The notes under the pieces: model-generated
Databases searched by the model: none
The model's input: the letters and a program-made list of their open reading frames with translations, nothing else
Told to the model about the DNA's origin: nothing
In this document: one piece after another, positions 33,281 to 46,462 of the stretch
How the letters are laid out: each line of letters opens with the position of its first letter
How positions within the stretch are numbered: the stretch's first letter is position 1
Translations under genes and position numbers: made by a program
Assembly: GCF_022201045.2 (NCBI RefSeq)
Contig: NC_068563.1
Location: 30,105,001 to 30,169,000 of the forward strand
Reading direction: 5' to 3'
Source: Citrus sinensis
Taxonomy: Eukaryota; Streptophyta; Magnoliopsida; Sapindales; Rutaceae
Length of the DNA stretch: 64,000 nucleotides

Positions 33281-34955
33281 CACACTTCTCTAGAGTTGTC
33301 AGGAAACACCTAGGAATATTTTGTATGTTTGTATGTAATAATTGAAAATTGTTGTTGCCTCTATGAACGCTCTGCTAGCTCTTGGGATTTAAGCTTGACA
33401 ATGCATGTAATAATATCTTGGCAGTGGATTTATTTGCTGTCAGATTGTGTAGATTTTTATAAACTCATAGGCTTTCTTATCTACTATTTTATCTTTTTTT
33501 GGAGAAGATATTTGGTGCTCTTGAAGTATTACTCCTTAATTATTTACTGCTTGTTTTGTATGTATATAAATTATAATGATTGGTAGAAGCATACACAATG
33601 TAAGCAATGAATGGAAAAAGAAGCAGTGCTCCAGAGTACCCAACACATTTTTCTATTTCTTATGTGGGCAAAGAAACAGCCAATGCCTACTGTAAAACCC
33701 TAAATGAGATCTTAGCATAAGCTAATGCATCATTAATCTATATAAAACATTGACAATTGCTAATTCTTTGCACTTCCGGACATTCTTACTTACACAAAAA
33801 AAATGCAGTTATGGTAACAGAATTAAAGGTCTTGTATTAGAATGGTTCCAATTACAAATTAAATTTAAGCTGGACCGTATGTGTTAGTTTAAATGATCTT
33901 TTATATGAAGAGAATATTTAACAAATGTTTAAATTCTTTTGATTGGAGAAATAGAGTCATATATGAGATGAGGTCTTTTATGTATGCTAACATGTGAATA
34001 TAAAATTGGAGCAAAATGCATGTGTATGTATATAGGTATATTATCCTGATGACAGATCTTAAGTAATGAATCTAAGCCACTTGTTCACCAATGGTTGATG
34101 GCAAGCCAACGTGCTCCACTTACAACAAATATTTCAAGTTGTAGCTAGATACAAAGGACAAACTAAAGGCTCTTTCAAGAATGAAATTAAAGTCTGAATG
34201 GGTGTGATGATTCATCTAACCAATGAGAATATCAATAACTCCATCATCATCACCAGTATAATAAATTAAGATGGTTCCTTTATTTGGTGAGTGAGAATAT
34301 GTGCCTAACACATATTGCTTTGTCTAAACTTACTCTTGAATATGACTAGTGACTTGAAACCCTAACCAACTATTTTGGTTTTATCCGCATAAACTAGGGT
34401 TTATGCAAGATAGCAGAGTCGACTTTTTTCTCTACTAGACAGAACATTAGTATTACACTTTAGTGTACTAATGTCTTGCTAAAAACATTAAAAGAAAATG
34501 GGGAGATTGAGCAGAGACCCCTGGAATATATTCATAGAGAGAGTTTCTTTCATTTGAATGAAATTAAAACTCTGAAGTCTTTTACATTGGGAAGGTTTTA
34601 GCAAACTGATGATGGTAGTGAGAAAGGGTCCAGGCTCTCTTAAGTTATTATTATTATTATTTTTTACTTTTACCTGGGAGGAAGGGACAAAAATGGACCA
34701 CAAAGGGACCTGCTTGATTAGTCGAAATCATGAGGCACAAAAATTGAATTGTGAACAAGGACACAAGGGGTGGCTCCTAATTAAGGAAATCTTTTGAGAT
34801 TTTATGTCTTGGGATGTGAAAAGAACAAGAGAAAAGCCCCCACCAGGAGAGATATAAGGACTTATCAAACAATACATGAGGTGGGGTTTTTGGCTCTCAA
34901 TCTTAAAGCAGGCAAACTGGTCAGTATTTTTAATTAAATTATTTAATTTGGTAAT
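29826..34955. other. Intergenic region between ZIP and HLS1-like genes
   Basis: About 5.1 kb of A/T-rich DNA. Apart from the ZDRE it shows simple repeats: (TA)n followed by (GA)n at about 32161-32196, and (TA)n at about 33256-33280. No gene or clear transposon was recognised. Short open frames here lack any family resemblance. Confidence 0.55.
30003..30012. promoter_or_regulatory. Zinc-deficiency response element (ZDRE) upstream of the ZIP gene
   Basis: ATGTCGACAT is a perfect 10-bp palindrome matching RTGTCGACAY, the site bound by the Arabidopsis bZIP19/bZIP23 zinc sensors. It lies 178-187 bp before the ZIP start codon. Occupancy is inferred from motif and location. Confidence 0.7.
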
Positions 34956-36259
34956 TCATACCTCTCTTGGGTCTACAAAAAGAGCTATTGTTGGTGGGAT
35001 TTTTGTCAATTCACGAAGAGTCTTCTTCTTTTCATTTTTCAAGGCCTTCATGCACCACAGATCTTCTGGACATGAGAGTAATTTCCAATGTGGGATGTGA
35101 AGTCTCAGGGCGTCGCTTCCTCCAACTTCTGTAACAATAACCTTACAATCCTTAGACTTTGTACCAGCCATGTTGTGCACAAATTGGCATAGTGTCCTCA
35201 CCATTTTGCCTGATAATGGACCTTCTCTGTGCATTCCATACATGAAATAGAACCCAAATGGATGATAAAAATCGGGTATCGCCGGCAATTTAAAACATGG
35301 CAAGAATTTATCAATCAATTTTGAACTCTTTGTGTATAATAAGCATGATAAAGGAGCTTTACCCAACCTTAGCTTGAAAAGCTCCCCACTATTCCACACA
35401 CTAACCATTGCCCAACTCTTTGGAAATATTTGCCCATTTGATCCAAATTCTCCCACTATCTCACCTCTTGGATAGGCCACCCATGTGCCTAAACTAAGCT
35501 TGTTTCTCAGTATATTGCCTATATCATATGGGAAAAATTCTGTCGAAGCCATGAACTTGTAGTAAAGATTCTCAGCTTCTTCAATCTTGAGCTTTCTTAT
35601 TTGAACATTTGATGGTGTATGAAACATGCGATTGTTAACCGGATGTACAAGAATAGCTGGAGTCCTGAAATTGACATAACCAAGCTTGTTGACAAAGAGC
35701 TTAACCGAGGCTTCGTTATCTTTCTCAGTAGCCATGTAAGCATAATCAACATCATTTGCTGTGAACCATTCTTCTAGCTTGCATACAAGGCTAGAGCCAA
35801 TCCCCTTTCGCCGGTGAAGTGGTGCAACCCTTAACCCCAAAACATAGCCCACTTTGGCTAAATCTTCATGAGGTTTTTGAACAGTTACTTGCTTTATAGA
35901 GCCTTGAATGACACCAACTAACTCCCGGTCCAACTCGGCTACCTAACATATGTGATATACATAAATGATATATGGATAAGATAACATCAAAATATAAATG
36001 ATGATGATGATGATGGTGGTGGTGGTGAATTGATTAATATCATCAGGATGAATAATAATGGTGCAATGAAAATTAAATTACTTACAAGCATCTTGTACAT
36101 GGGACTATTTCTGATTCTGCAAATGGGGTCACCCAAAGTGTCTGTAAAAAGAAACACTCTTTCAGCTGGCCCTACTTCACATCTCCTCTCAAGATCCTCC
36201 ACTCGAGCTCTATCAATTTGTCTGTCGTAGCTTCTTGTTATAACTTCTCCATATCCCAT
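34956..36259 (-). CDS. HOOKLESS1-like GNAT N-acetyltransferase, 2 exons
   Basis: Exons 36259-36086 and 35942-34956 (minus strand, 143-bp GT-AG intron) encode 386 residues; Arabidopsis HLS1 is about 400. The GNAT acetyl-CoA-binding loop is present as LRVAPLHRRKGIG (R102-G107 within it), followed by a conserved motif with ATEKDNEASVKLFVNKLGY. The long C-terminal half (SWAMVSVWNSGE, FYFMYGMHREGP, IPHWKLLSCPEDLWCMK, ending FVDPREV) is typical of the HLS1 group. HLS1 controls apical hook and light/ethylene/auxin responses and has been linked to histone acetylation; which substrate this paralogue uses is unknown. It fits the HLS1-like gene next to ZIP6 in Arabidopsis (At2g30090). Translation starts at the only upstream in-frame Met. 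A TATA-like TATATTTG lies about 50 bp before it. Confidence 0.93.
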
Positions 36260-39200
36260 ATTGTAAAGACAGTAAGAAAGCTCTCAAGAGAAGAGAAAGA
36301 GAGAGAAGCTCAAATATATCTGTGCTTTGCTTTGCTTTGAATATCTAGTTGATGATCATTTATATGAAGTGGCCTTTATGGGAGAAATGTGGAATGTTCT
36401 TTTTGCTGTATTATCAACATCAATACCTAGTAGTCTTGAAAGACAATAATACTAGACAAAAGGTGATATATTATTAGAATTAAGTATTTCTTGTCCCTAG
36501 TTTTTTCCACGGTTAAATTAATTTATTAACTTAATTAAACCTAAATATTTATATATATCCACGTTAGGATAACCTCAAGCTCACGCCATGATGCACGCCT
36601 AAGAATATGAAGAGTTGGCCAATTTTGATTCGTTAGTTATCCAAAATAATTAGGAACATATGTTCTATAATTTGTACTTAATTAATTTATTGCTTCATAT
36701 ATTAATCATATCAACAAATACACATATCTAAAGTTTCAACAAAACCCCCACACATAACACATCCCCCACCAATGCCCATCTTACACAACGGTACAGTCGG
36801 CAAGGCCATGATAAATATCTTAGAGTTAATAGAATCTTGATCATAGTTTATTTTATTTTATTTTATAAACTTAATAATCATTTCATCCAAGTAGAAAGAG
36901 GCATTTTGTAATACAATAGAGATAATACAACTAATTAATGCTCGCATGACATGTGTACTTAAATTTAATATAATTACCACTTACATGATGATTTTTCAAA
37001 ATAAATACACATATTTCATGGCATCATTTATTTATTGTGTAATTGATATGATACCTCTAATATATTTTAGAATTTCATGATTAAAGGATATGGTAATCTG
37101 ACGATGGTGGTGGAATTTAAGATGTTGTTCTCTTAAATTGGTCTAAAATTCGTCGACTAACTGCTACGTGTATACCGTATGATTTATGGTAGCAAATAGT
37201 TATAGTAACATTGATTAATTAATTAATTAATGAAGGGAGATTATATCAAAACAACGAGTTAGCTTTTGTAAGAGGGGAAGTCGTTTTCATTTCACACTAA
37301 ACTTTTTGAGTGTGCACTATTTTATTTATTTTAGTGATTGATGATTTGTTTAATTTTGGTGGTCCATCTTCTCCTTTTAGATACTTAGATTCGAAAGTGA
37401 AAGTGAAACCCCACTCAAGGCCTTGCTTCTCTTTCTGCTAATTAAGAAAATTTTATATGAAACTAATGATTTAATTCTTCCCTGACGTGCCTTGTGAGCG
37501 TGTGAAATTATATAAGCACAAATAGGTAATTGAAAGTTACCGACACATTAACATCATTTTTGCCATTGAATTCGATAAATAAAATGTGTTAAATTATCAA
37601 GTCAATGGTTACTTAGACAATCCAGCATTAATTAGACAGCTCATAACATAGAAAGTCATATATGAGGACGATGCGACTCTGAACTCAAAATTTGAAATAA
37701 GTTTAATCCTTATTAAACCTATACACCAAACTTTATTGGGTGTACTCTTATATCTTTGTTCATCATTTAAGTGGAAGTATATATTATTACAGAAATGACT
37801 TAATAAATTCGAAGATGTATTAAAATTATAAATCCGTAATTCGTAAGGACTTGGTTAGTCAATTGTGTTTTGGTATGAAATGGGATTGATGCTCCACCCA
37901 CCATGTGCAATTTTTTCTTCCATCGCAAGCAATGCTTCTAGTTATTGTTGTATTGGATGGATCATTCACTAGCAAATTGGATAGGAGCTGGGCCACTCAT
38001 ATATATATATATATGTGATTTATCAATCTAACTAAAATGAATAAGGACGTCGACAACAAGCCTCTTAGCGAGACGGGGAGTTTGAAGACACTAATAGAAT
38101 ACTGGGTGAAGAAGAAGAAAAGAAACTTCACCAATTTCTTGTACAAATAAAGGAGGCAAGAAGAATGGGAGTTAGAAAGAGTAAGTGACGATTCTAACTC
38201 ATCCTTAACGTAGCTGGCATCAGATCATTACTCGAAAACGGCGAGGCCGCACATAAAAATTATATGTGGATATTTACATATTGCAAAGTTTAGATTTGAA
38301 CTTATTTTTTTCTAATTATTTTGTACTAATACATCATTGATAGCATTAATGAACCTGAATTTTATTATAATGTGTAAATTTTCATATTAGAGAAAGACTC
38401 AGAAGATTAGTTCAAGTTGTATCACTGATCTATTTTTGCTTGATTGCAAATCGACTGCGCATATCAATTTTTTAATCACAACGTACAGTAGATAAAAACT
38501 ACTCATAATAGCTATAACTTTGACGCTTGTATTAGTGTTTTAATTAATGCATGGGGTCAGTTGTGTTGATTGTTGTTAGCGATTGATGTTTACACGCCCC
38601 AATAAAAGCGTAGAACACGCGCCGTTTAAAAGGGCTTGGTTGTTTAATTAATCATCACATCAAACAGAAACCCAAATAGCATATTTCATCATCATCTCAT
38701 CTTCTCAAAAAATGGCTCACGAAACCCTAACCATCGCTATCATATCTTCTTTTATTTCTTAGTTTTCGGCCCTCTAGCAGGCTCATTATTTAGTTCAACG
38801 ACCTCACTTTTCCAAATTAATCAAGATAATCATACACAAATGCCTCAATCGCCAATGACAGTGTGTACACGTGGACAAAAGCTCAGCCACCCACTTCATA
38901 AATCACATTTAAGACACCACCATTAGCACCAAAGAGGTGAGAGGTGTTAGCCAAAAACAAAAATGCGCTGGTCCCCCCACCACCTTCACCACTCAAGATT
39001 TAACTCTCCACAAAGTGCTAATAGGCTAATAGGCTAATAGCTCTACCTCTTCCAAGAAGTGTACAATCTGTCTTCCGTGTGTTTTTCTTTGCATGCATTA
39101 TGTTGTCTGCATGCTTTTGTTGATGGATACTTTTGGAAATAGAGCCATTTATTGGAGTGTGCCCATGAGTGCTCGTGGACCCACTTTTTGGAGAAGAATG

Positions 39201-42200
39201 AAGTGGGTCCCCTCACAAAATCCTAATTTGGATTTAAAGGGGAATTTGCTTCTTTGGCATTTTTCATTGGGTAGGGCTTTCATATCTATTAATTTAGTGA
39301 AATTCTTTGGGAGTTCTCAGTATATACAATTTTATTATTTATCTGTTAAAATTTTGTCATATACATGTATCCTTACATTAAATAAGGGAGATTGTCAATA
39401 TCCCCTTTATGTTGTCAATATCTCCTTTATTGAATATATATATCACTTATCTTTTTATTACTCTAGTAATAATCATAACTAATAACTTATCTTTTTTATT
39501 TTTCTAGTAATAATCATAATTAATAACTCCCTTAGTATCATAATTTTACGATATTATCTTATTTTTAAATGTATTTTTATTTTTATTCATTATAAATTAA
39601 ATAAATCATAAAATAAAAATTTAATATTACAAATGAGAAACATATTTTGGCATGAATAAAAAATCAATAATAAGATTTTTTGTACTTTTATTTTTTAAAA
39701 TATTTTTCTTATAATAGATTTATAGTTTATATTTCTAAAATAAATTATCAAATAAATGACCCATTTATCCCTCTTTTCTTTTAAATGTTTTGTATCAAGA
39801 GAATTTTTCAATACCATGAAACAGTAAGGGATAAGTGATACGTACATATGTATTTTAATTTCAATGGGAAAAAAATTTGACAATTAGTCTCTCCTTATTT
39901 AAATAATTATGTAACAGTAAATACATGTATGACAAAAATCTAAAAAATAATTAAACTTATCTTCATATGTTACATAGCTTTTCCGTCGTCTGTAAAATTG
40001 CCTTCCCAAGTAAAATTATCCATTTATATTATTTATTCTCGACCGATACGTATAAAAAATATATGGAAGAATTTAAAAAAAAAATGGAGAAGGGGAGATA
40101 TGAAGATGAGTAGAAGCTTTCTAAATAAATGAGACACCAAAATCTGAATCGAGTTATATGGATTGGTGGGATTGGAGCTCAGAAAGATACATCATTAACT
40201 GCTAACGCAACACCAATGTAACAAATAAGAAGACAAAATGGAAACACAATTATATAACCACTAGATATAATAGGCCAAGTGTAGTTGATTATTAAGAATA
40301 TTTTCTTGTCTAAATTACTAATCAATCCTTTATGGAGATATCACGTTTAATAAATTCGATGGATCTGAAATGAAAATTAATGTTTATTTATATTATATAT
40401 TTAGGAATAAAAACATTAGCAAGTAGTAAAGAACAATAAAGGTGTTACAAAAGAAAAAAAGAGAATTGATCAATGAAAGAGCAAAGTGAAGGAATCTTAA
40501 GCAAATAAAAACGTTATTCGAATTTGTTCAAAATAAGAAAATTATCTTAGAATTGGAAAAACTAAGAAATTTAATTTTTTTTTTCAAGTTAAGAATACAT
40601 CCATATTAAAAATATCCACATAAGAAACTTGAATGAAGTTAAGAAGCCTCGACCTAATTCAAAAAAGGCCCCAATAATTTATGGGCTCAACTTATACGAC
40701 CCATAACAAGCCATATATTTTTGTTCAAGGGAGGGGGAAAAAAATCGTCATAGACCCCACTTTCTCGCCATCAATTCCCACTTGGAAACCACAATTGTAA
40801 TAAAATGTAAGCATAAAGTATAGACAAGCAGCTATTGATAAGTATAACTTTGCTTGAGACGAAAAAAGTTAAAAGATAAAAGAAAAATAGATTTCAATGT
40901 GCTGTTTTTTTGTTGTTTAGCGTATTGAAATTTGTATTATTTTTTATTTTTTTTATTCTATTTGCATAAATTTTTGTGCAATCCGTATCTAAATATGATT
41001 GTATAATACATACACACACAAATTTTAAATGTAAAATTAGACGTATTTATGAAACACTTTAATGTCTTGCTTTAGAAGCATTGGTATACAATAGTAAAAA
41101 TAAGATTATTCGTTTTGTGATTTTATTAAAACATTACGTGAAATGTAGCCAGAAAATAATTGATGATTTTCATTCAATAAAAAAAGGTTATTATTTATTT
41201 ATATACAAGAAACAACACAATAAAAAATAAGTTTTATTTAAAAAATTATATCATTAGTTTCTACTTAAAAGATTGAAAGTAGAAGGAGAGTTGTACACAT
41301 ACAAGTGTGAATAAGCGATTACCGATTGCTAACTCCCAAATTCTCTTGAGCAGTGACTTCACCCTCTCTCCTTCTCAACCAACTTCTCCCTTTTTCTCAT
41401 TTTAATGATTTTATGAATTCATTTTTCGACTGTCGAAAGGTCATCAACTCCAGAAGGCGTAGTAGTAGTGAATAATGAGTGTTACAGCTTACAGGAGGGA
41501 GAAAGATTGGGATCTAAGGCACGGTGGCATGCTTGTTCTTCAAATGAGAGAATTTGGAAATGCTTCTTCAGACCTACGATCGAAATCAAGGTCTCCCATG
41601 GTTCTAATATATGAACATGATATAACCTTACCAGCTTTGGTAATCCTCCCCAAGTGGTATTTTCTTTTCCTTGATTTGGTAGATTTTTTCACTCGTGTTA
41701 AAAATTTTCCTTTTTTATTTATTTATCTAATTGTCTTTTTTGGTTTATAAAGAGAATAAACTATTATTTAACGTCTGTTTGAAATTGAGGTTGGACAGCT
41801 GTAACTTAAAAATTACAACACTAAAGTATTTGATAAATAATATCTATCGTAGTTTGAAACCTATATTAATATGATTTTTTATTGGTATGATGAAAAATAT
41901 ATTATATCTTTAATAATTTTATCAAAATTATTATTTAAAAATTATTTACTACATATTATCAATTTTTGTTTAATAATTAAAGTTTTTTTTTTCTCACAAC
42001 AGTTATAACTTTTAAACTACAGTACCTCAATCATAAATATTACCTTAATATACAATTGCTGCTGATGGTGATGCAAACCACCTAACCTACCTTCTACATT
42101 TTTATGTTGGACGAGGTATTCACGAATTGGGTAAATGATGGGAAAAGTTGAAAATTGGGAAAATGTCATAAATATTCATAATATCCATTAAAATAGTAAT

Positions 42201-44457
42201 TAAAATTGCATTTTGTTCTTCAAGTGTTGTCTGGTTCGTTAATATCTCGAACACATCTACATGCGTGCTCGCTACAAACACGAAACATGATCCTCTCTTG
42301 ATCTGAGCTATACTGATCTTTTAAATATCTTCTGTCATGTGTCTTTTAGTAGTAGTGTATGAGTAAGATTTAACTTTTTTTTATTTTTTTATTTATTAAC
42401 AACCAATCAGTAATTAATTGGTTTGCTCAGAACATGATCAGATCAGGAGAGAATCCTGATCCTACAAACACATGGGCTCATTTGAATTTTATTATTAAAT
42501 TACTTCAATTATTAAGGTATATCAGTTATTTTAATTTATTCGTATTCTCAAGGGGGACAGTATGTGTAGTCCAACCAAAGTTTAACTTTGTCTAAAAAAC
42601 ACACATATTTTTGTCCACTCATTACTTAAGAAGTATATTACTTTCACACTTTCATCTTAACACCATTAGAAATTTTAATAGAATATTAACAAAATAATAA
42701 TTTTATCCTTAAACTTCCATTTTTAGAATAAAAATCAGAAATATTAACCAAAATTAAAAGCAAAAGGGTATTTTTTTTTATAAAAAAAACCTGTACTTAC
42801 AAAATCAAATCCCTTTATCAAATCATAGTCTCATAAATCATAACCCTAATCTTACAACTCAAATCCTAAAAATCAAAATCCCTTGAATCCTACCCATTGT
42901 CTTTGAAAGAAAAAAAATCGATCAAAACCTGAAAAATGAAAACCCCAAATAAAAAAAAAAGTGAGAAAAACAAAGGGAAAAATCATGAGTTTTTTTTGGG
43001 GAGGGGGGGGGGCGGTATTTTTATAAAATTTCTTTATTTATAAGGGTAATATCCAAATTACACTTACGATGTCATTACATTTTAACGAAAGTTAACTCTT
43101 TAGTGAAAAAGTAGTAAACTTTGCAAACAATTGGTGGACAGCCGAGCAAGTGAAAAATTATTTATGTATTTTTTAAACAATGGTGAAAATTTACTTAGAC
43201 GGTGGATATTTTTCTTATTCTTAAAAAAATTAAACTTTATAGCAACCAAAGGCATCATAATAAAATAATTAATATAAATTACGAAAGAAAAGAATCATAA
43301 AGTTTTTCCATGAATCAAAATATTGTATCAAATCATTATATTATATTGAAATCAAACTTGAGATGATTATATTGTGAATCAAATTCTCTAATTTTGGAAA
43401 AAAAAAAGTAAAATTCAAGCATTTAATATTGTGTTTTACTTTTTTTATTATTATCAAAGTTAGAGAGGGTAAAGAGTGAGAGAGGCTTAGATAGAGAGTA
43501 AGGAATTGTGGCCGAAATGAATAAATTAAAAAGTAGCAAGAAAACACAAATCAATAACAACATTATCAAAAAGGATGGTGATATTCTCCTCCCACCTCCC
43601 TTTCTTTTGTAATGGCATCTCACTTAGTTGATTAAAAAAAAATTGAATAGAAATTTATAAACTAGTTAAATTTATCTAACTCTTATATATTAAAACATTG
43701 TCATATTTTAATCTACAATATTTTCCATTTTTCTAAAAAGAATAAAATTATTTTTTTACAAAATTATACAAAAATATGTGGCATCTCTATAATGCTTTAA
43801 AATATTATCCTTTAATCTACATCGTATTAAAAAATATTCCATAATGCATTATCATTACTATGAATAGGATAATAATAATTCTTTCAAGGAAAATACACGT
43901 TGATATTTGATTACAATATTCAATATGTATTCTGTAATAGATAAATAATCAAAAGTAGAAGAGAATTTCTATCCATATTCTATGTAGATAGGTATTAATA
44001 GAAAAAGATGGTACATATATTATAAGGATAGGGGTATGTTACAAACAGTGTAAAGTTTTAATGCGGTATATTTACGAATGGGGTGTCAGTATACATAAAT
44101 GATAAATGTTCCCCCTTTGTGAATAAAATTATTATGAAGGAGTTATTGTAATTTTTCCAAAATTACAAAATGATTTTGCACCTACGTATGACATCATTTA
44201 TAAAAAGACGATTAACAACATATTTTAGAGTACATGGCATATTATTACAAGCTGTGCAAATTTCAAGCGAACAAGCTAATCACACAAGCTCAAGATGTGC
44301 TAGCCTGACTTGATTCTAAAAAATTTTATCTCTAGCACATATAACCATGGTGTCGATACTAGCATACAAGTGCGCAAAATGGATATCTCAATTGCGGTCT
44401 GCGACAATATGTACTCTTGAACATGGTATCAAAAAGCAAACAAAAATGAGGTTCATA
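36260..44457. other. Gene-poor A/T-rich region
   Basis: About 8.2 kb with no convincing gene. Small local tandem repeats occur at about 39386-39425 and 39455-39530. A weak open frame of 91 codons at 41475-41750 has no recognised relatives. A possible degenerate inverted-repeat element lies at about 42540-43225, with a G-run near 43001-43014. The rest appears to be decayed transposon or unique A/T-rich DNA. Confidence 0.5.
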
Positions 44458-45283
44458 CAACAGTTAGCACACCATTTAGCACCGAACGTTACGTTTCGAA
44501 CTACGTATAAATCAGTCACTGTAGCTTCAAAATGGCGCACGCATCGTCAACACACACAAGCTCGCTCGCTCTCTCTCCCTCACCGCACAGCCATGTTCTC
44601 TCGCTCTCTCCCTCACGCGACAGATCTGCTCTCTTATATGTAAATTATTGTGACCGAATTCAAAGACTTTGGGCCAGTGCCTAACCCAGAATAAAAAATC
44701 AGAAGAAAATCGCATGGCATTGGCAACTTGGTAGCCATGCTTCATGCTATGGAGGAAATCAAGAGTGCTACAATTCATAATTTGTCTTCATATTTGAATC
44801 TGACTTGAAAAAATGCATCAATTAATGGTGACAAGATTTGACTTGATAGGCCTAAGTATGAACACCTGCACATGCCATATGCCCTTATATCTAAATTCTC
44901 GTGACCGAATTCAAAGACTTTGGGCCAATGCCTAACCCAAAATAAAAAAATCAGAAGAAAATAGCATGGCATTGGCAGCTTGGCAGCCATGCTTCCTACC
45001 ATGGAGGAAATCAGGAATTCTATAATTCATAATTTGTCTTCATATTTGAATCTGACTTGAAAAAATGTCGGGGGGGAGAGAGAGGGAGTCGACGGTGAGA
45101 ATAGTGAGGAAGAACAGAGCGGTGAGATTGGTAGCTTGGTTAGATCTGTGTCGTGAGGGAGAGAGCGAGAGAGTGTCTGTGTTTGTCAACAGTGCGTGTG
45201 TCTTGCCATTTTGAAGCTACAGTGACCAATTTATATTTACTTCGAAACGTCCCATTCGGTGCTAAATGGTGTGCCAACTGTTG
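44458..45283. mobile_element. Long-armed inverted-repeat element (MITE/foldback) with internal duplication
   Basis: The left arm (about 44458-44630) and right arm (about 45130-45283) are inverted copies, both beginning CAACAGTT and GCACACCATTTAGCACCG from their outer ends and running into CT/GA-rich DNA. Between the arms a unit of about 183 bp is directly repeated (44633-44814 and 44884-45067). There is no transposase. The outer flanks GGTTCATA and TGTGTATA match at five of eight positions, which may be an eroded 8-bp hAT-type target duplication. Class is uncertain. Confidence 0.75.
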
Positions 45284-46462
45284 TGTGTATATCGCTGTTG
45301 AAAAGTAAAATAATTACAAGTGATACAAGTTGAAGTAGTATTAAAAGAAAAAACAGAATAAGGGATAAAATAAATGAACTAGTCTTGAACATATTATCAT
45401 GGTATGAGTATTCTTTGCAACAAACCCGTGAGGTACATAAACAACTCTTGCCCGAAAGTTACTAAGTAAGTCTTGGGCTTCTTGACTAACTAAGCGAAGA
45501 TGCTTGCGGAAGAGTTAGAGAGAAGAGTGAGCAATTGAGCCAAAGAGAATGTATATTATTCACAAGAGTGTATCATGTATGTGTACAAGAGAGCTTTGAG
45601 AGCTTGCTCCCAAGTGCTTGAGTTGCTCTTGTTTGTTGATGAAATGGCAAGTGCCAAGCTGTATTTACGGGGAGCCTTGCCTAATTCTAGAATATTCTAA
45701 GTCTAGAGAGCTTTTATAACTTGGTGAGAGCTCTTATGTCTAACAATATCTAGAGTGCTCTAAAGAATTCTATGTACCACATTTTACCACTCTCTATAGA
45801 ATTCTGTACAAGTATAGAGAAGGTGCTAGAGATTACTCGAGCTGGAACCTTCTAGAATCAAGCTAAGCTAGCACACATTGGCTTATATATTTAACCTCTT
45901 CCGCTTGGAAACTTGGCGGTCCGCGACAATATGGAGGCATTGTATCGTATGTATGACGTTGTCCTAAAAATGAAGAGTCTTCCTTTTAGATGCGAGTACT
46001 AGTAGTTAGTCTTCTTTGGCTCTAAGATACATTCGAGCACGACCGTCAGAGGAATAATGTAAAACACCTAATGTATAAACATTGTCATGGTTGCTCTAAC
46101 ATAATTTTGACAATGTAAATGAGATCGAAGTATTTTTATTTCTACCATTTTTTAAATTATCATTAGCTTTTTTTTTAATTCATCTTAGACAAAAGCTAAA
46201 ATCATACGCTAGTCACTACAATATAATTTCTATTATAATAATTTCGATTTTTATTTCAACAATTATGACTTGAAGGATAAGATAAGGAAGTTGCAAACAA
46301 CTCAACTCAGGAGATTTGGTAAAATGCAATTTAAGCAAGACAACAGTTAAAGGCCGCATCCGCATGTTATCTGACAGTTTGATCAGTTAACACTTTCGAT
46401 ATCGCTAGATACTCTGTTCATAACACCCTTCTGATTCTTCAAGTTATAAAATAAGTATCCGC
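45284..46462. other. Intergenic region with possible LTR-like fossil
   Basis: On the minus strand about 45760-45360 has LTR-like layout (TGTTAGACATAAGAG start, TATAAAAGC box, G/C-richer transcribed-looking tail) but no partner repeat or target duplication was found. The remainder is A/T-rich and unassigned. Confidence 0.3.

Noticed and set aside
33329-33586. 85-codon hydrophobic open frame
   Set aside because: A/T-rich sequence gives Phe/Ile/Tyr-rich frames by chance; no start context or homology.
39093-39482. 129-codon open frame
   Set aside because: The second half is low-complexity (Tyr/Ser/Ile-rich, local tandem repeats) and no family is recognised.
41475-41750. 91-codon open frame beginning MSVTAYRREKDWDL
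   Set aside because: No recognised family, ends in A/T-rich low-complexity sequence, and shows no splice context or neighbours to support it.
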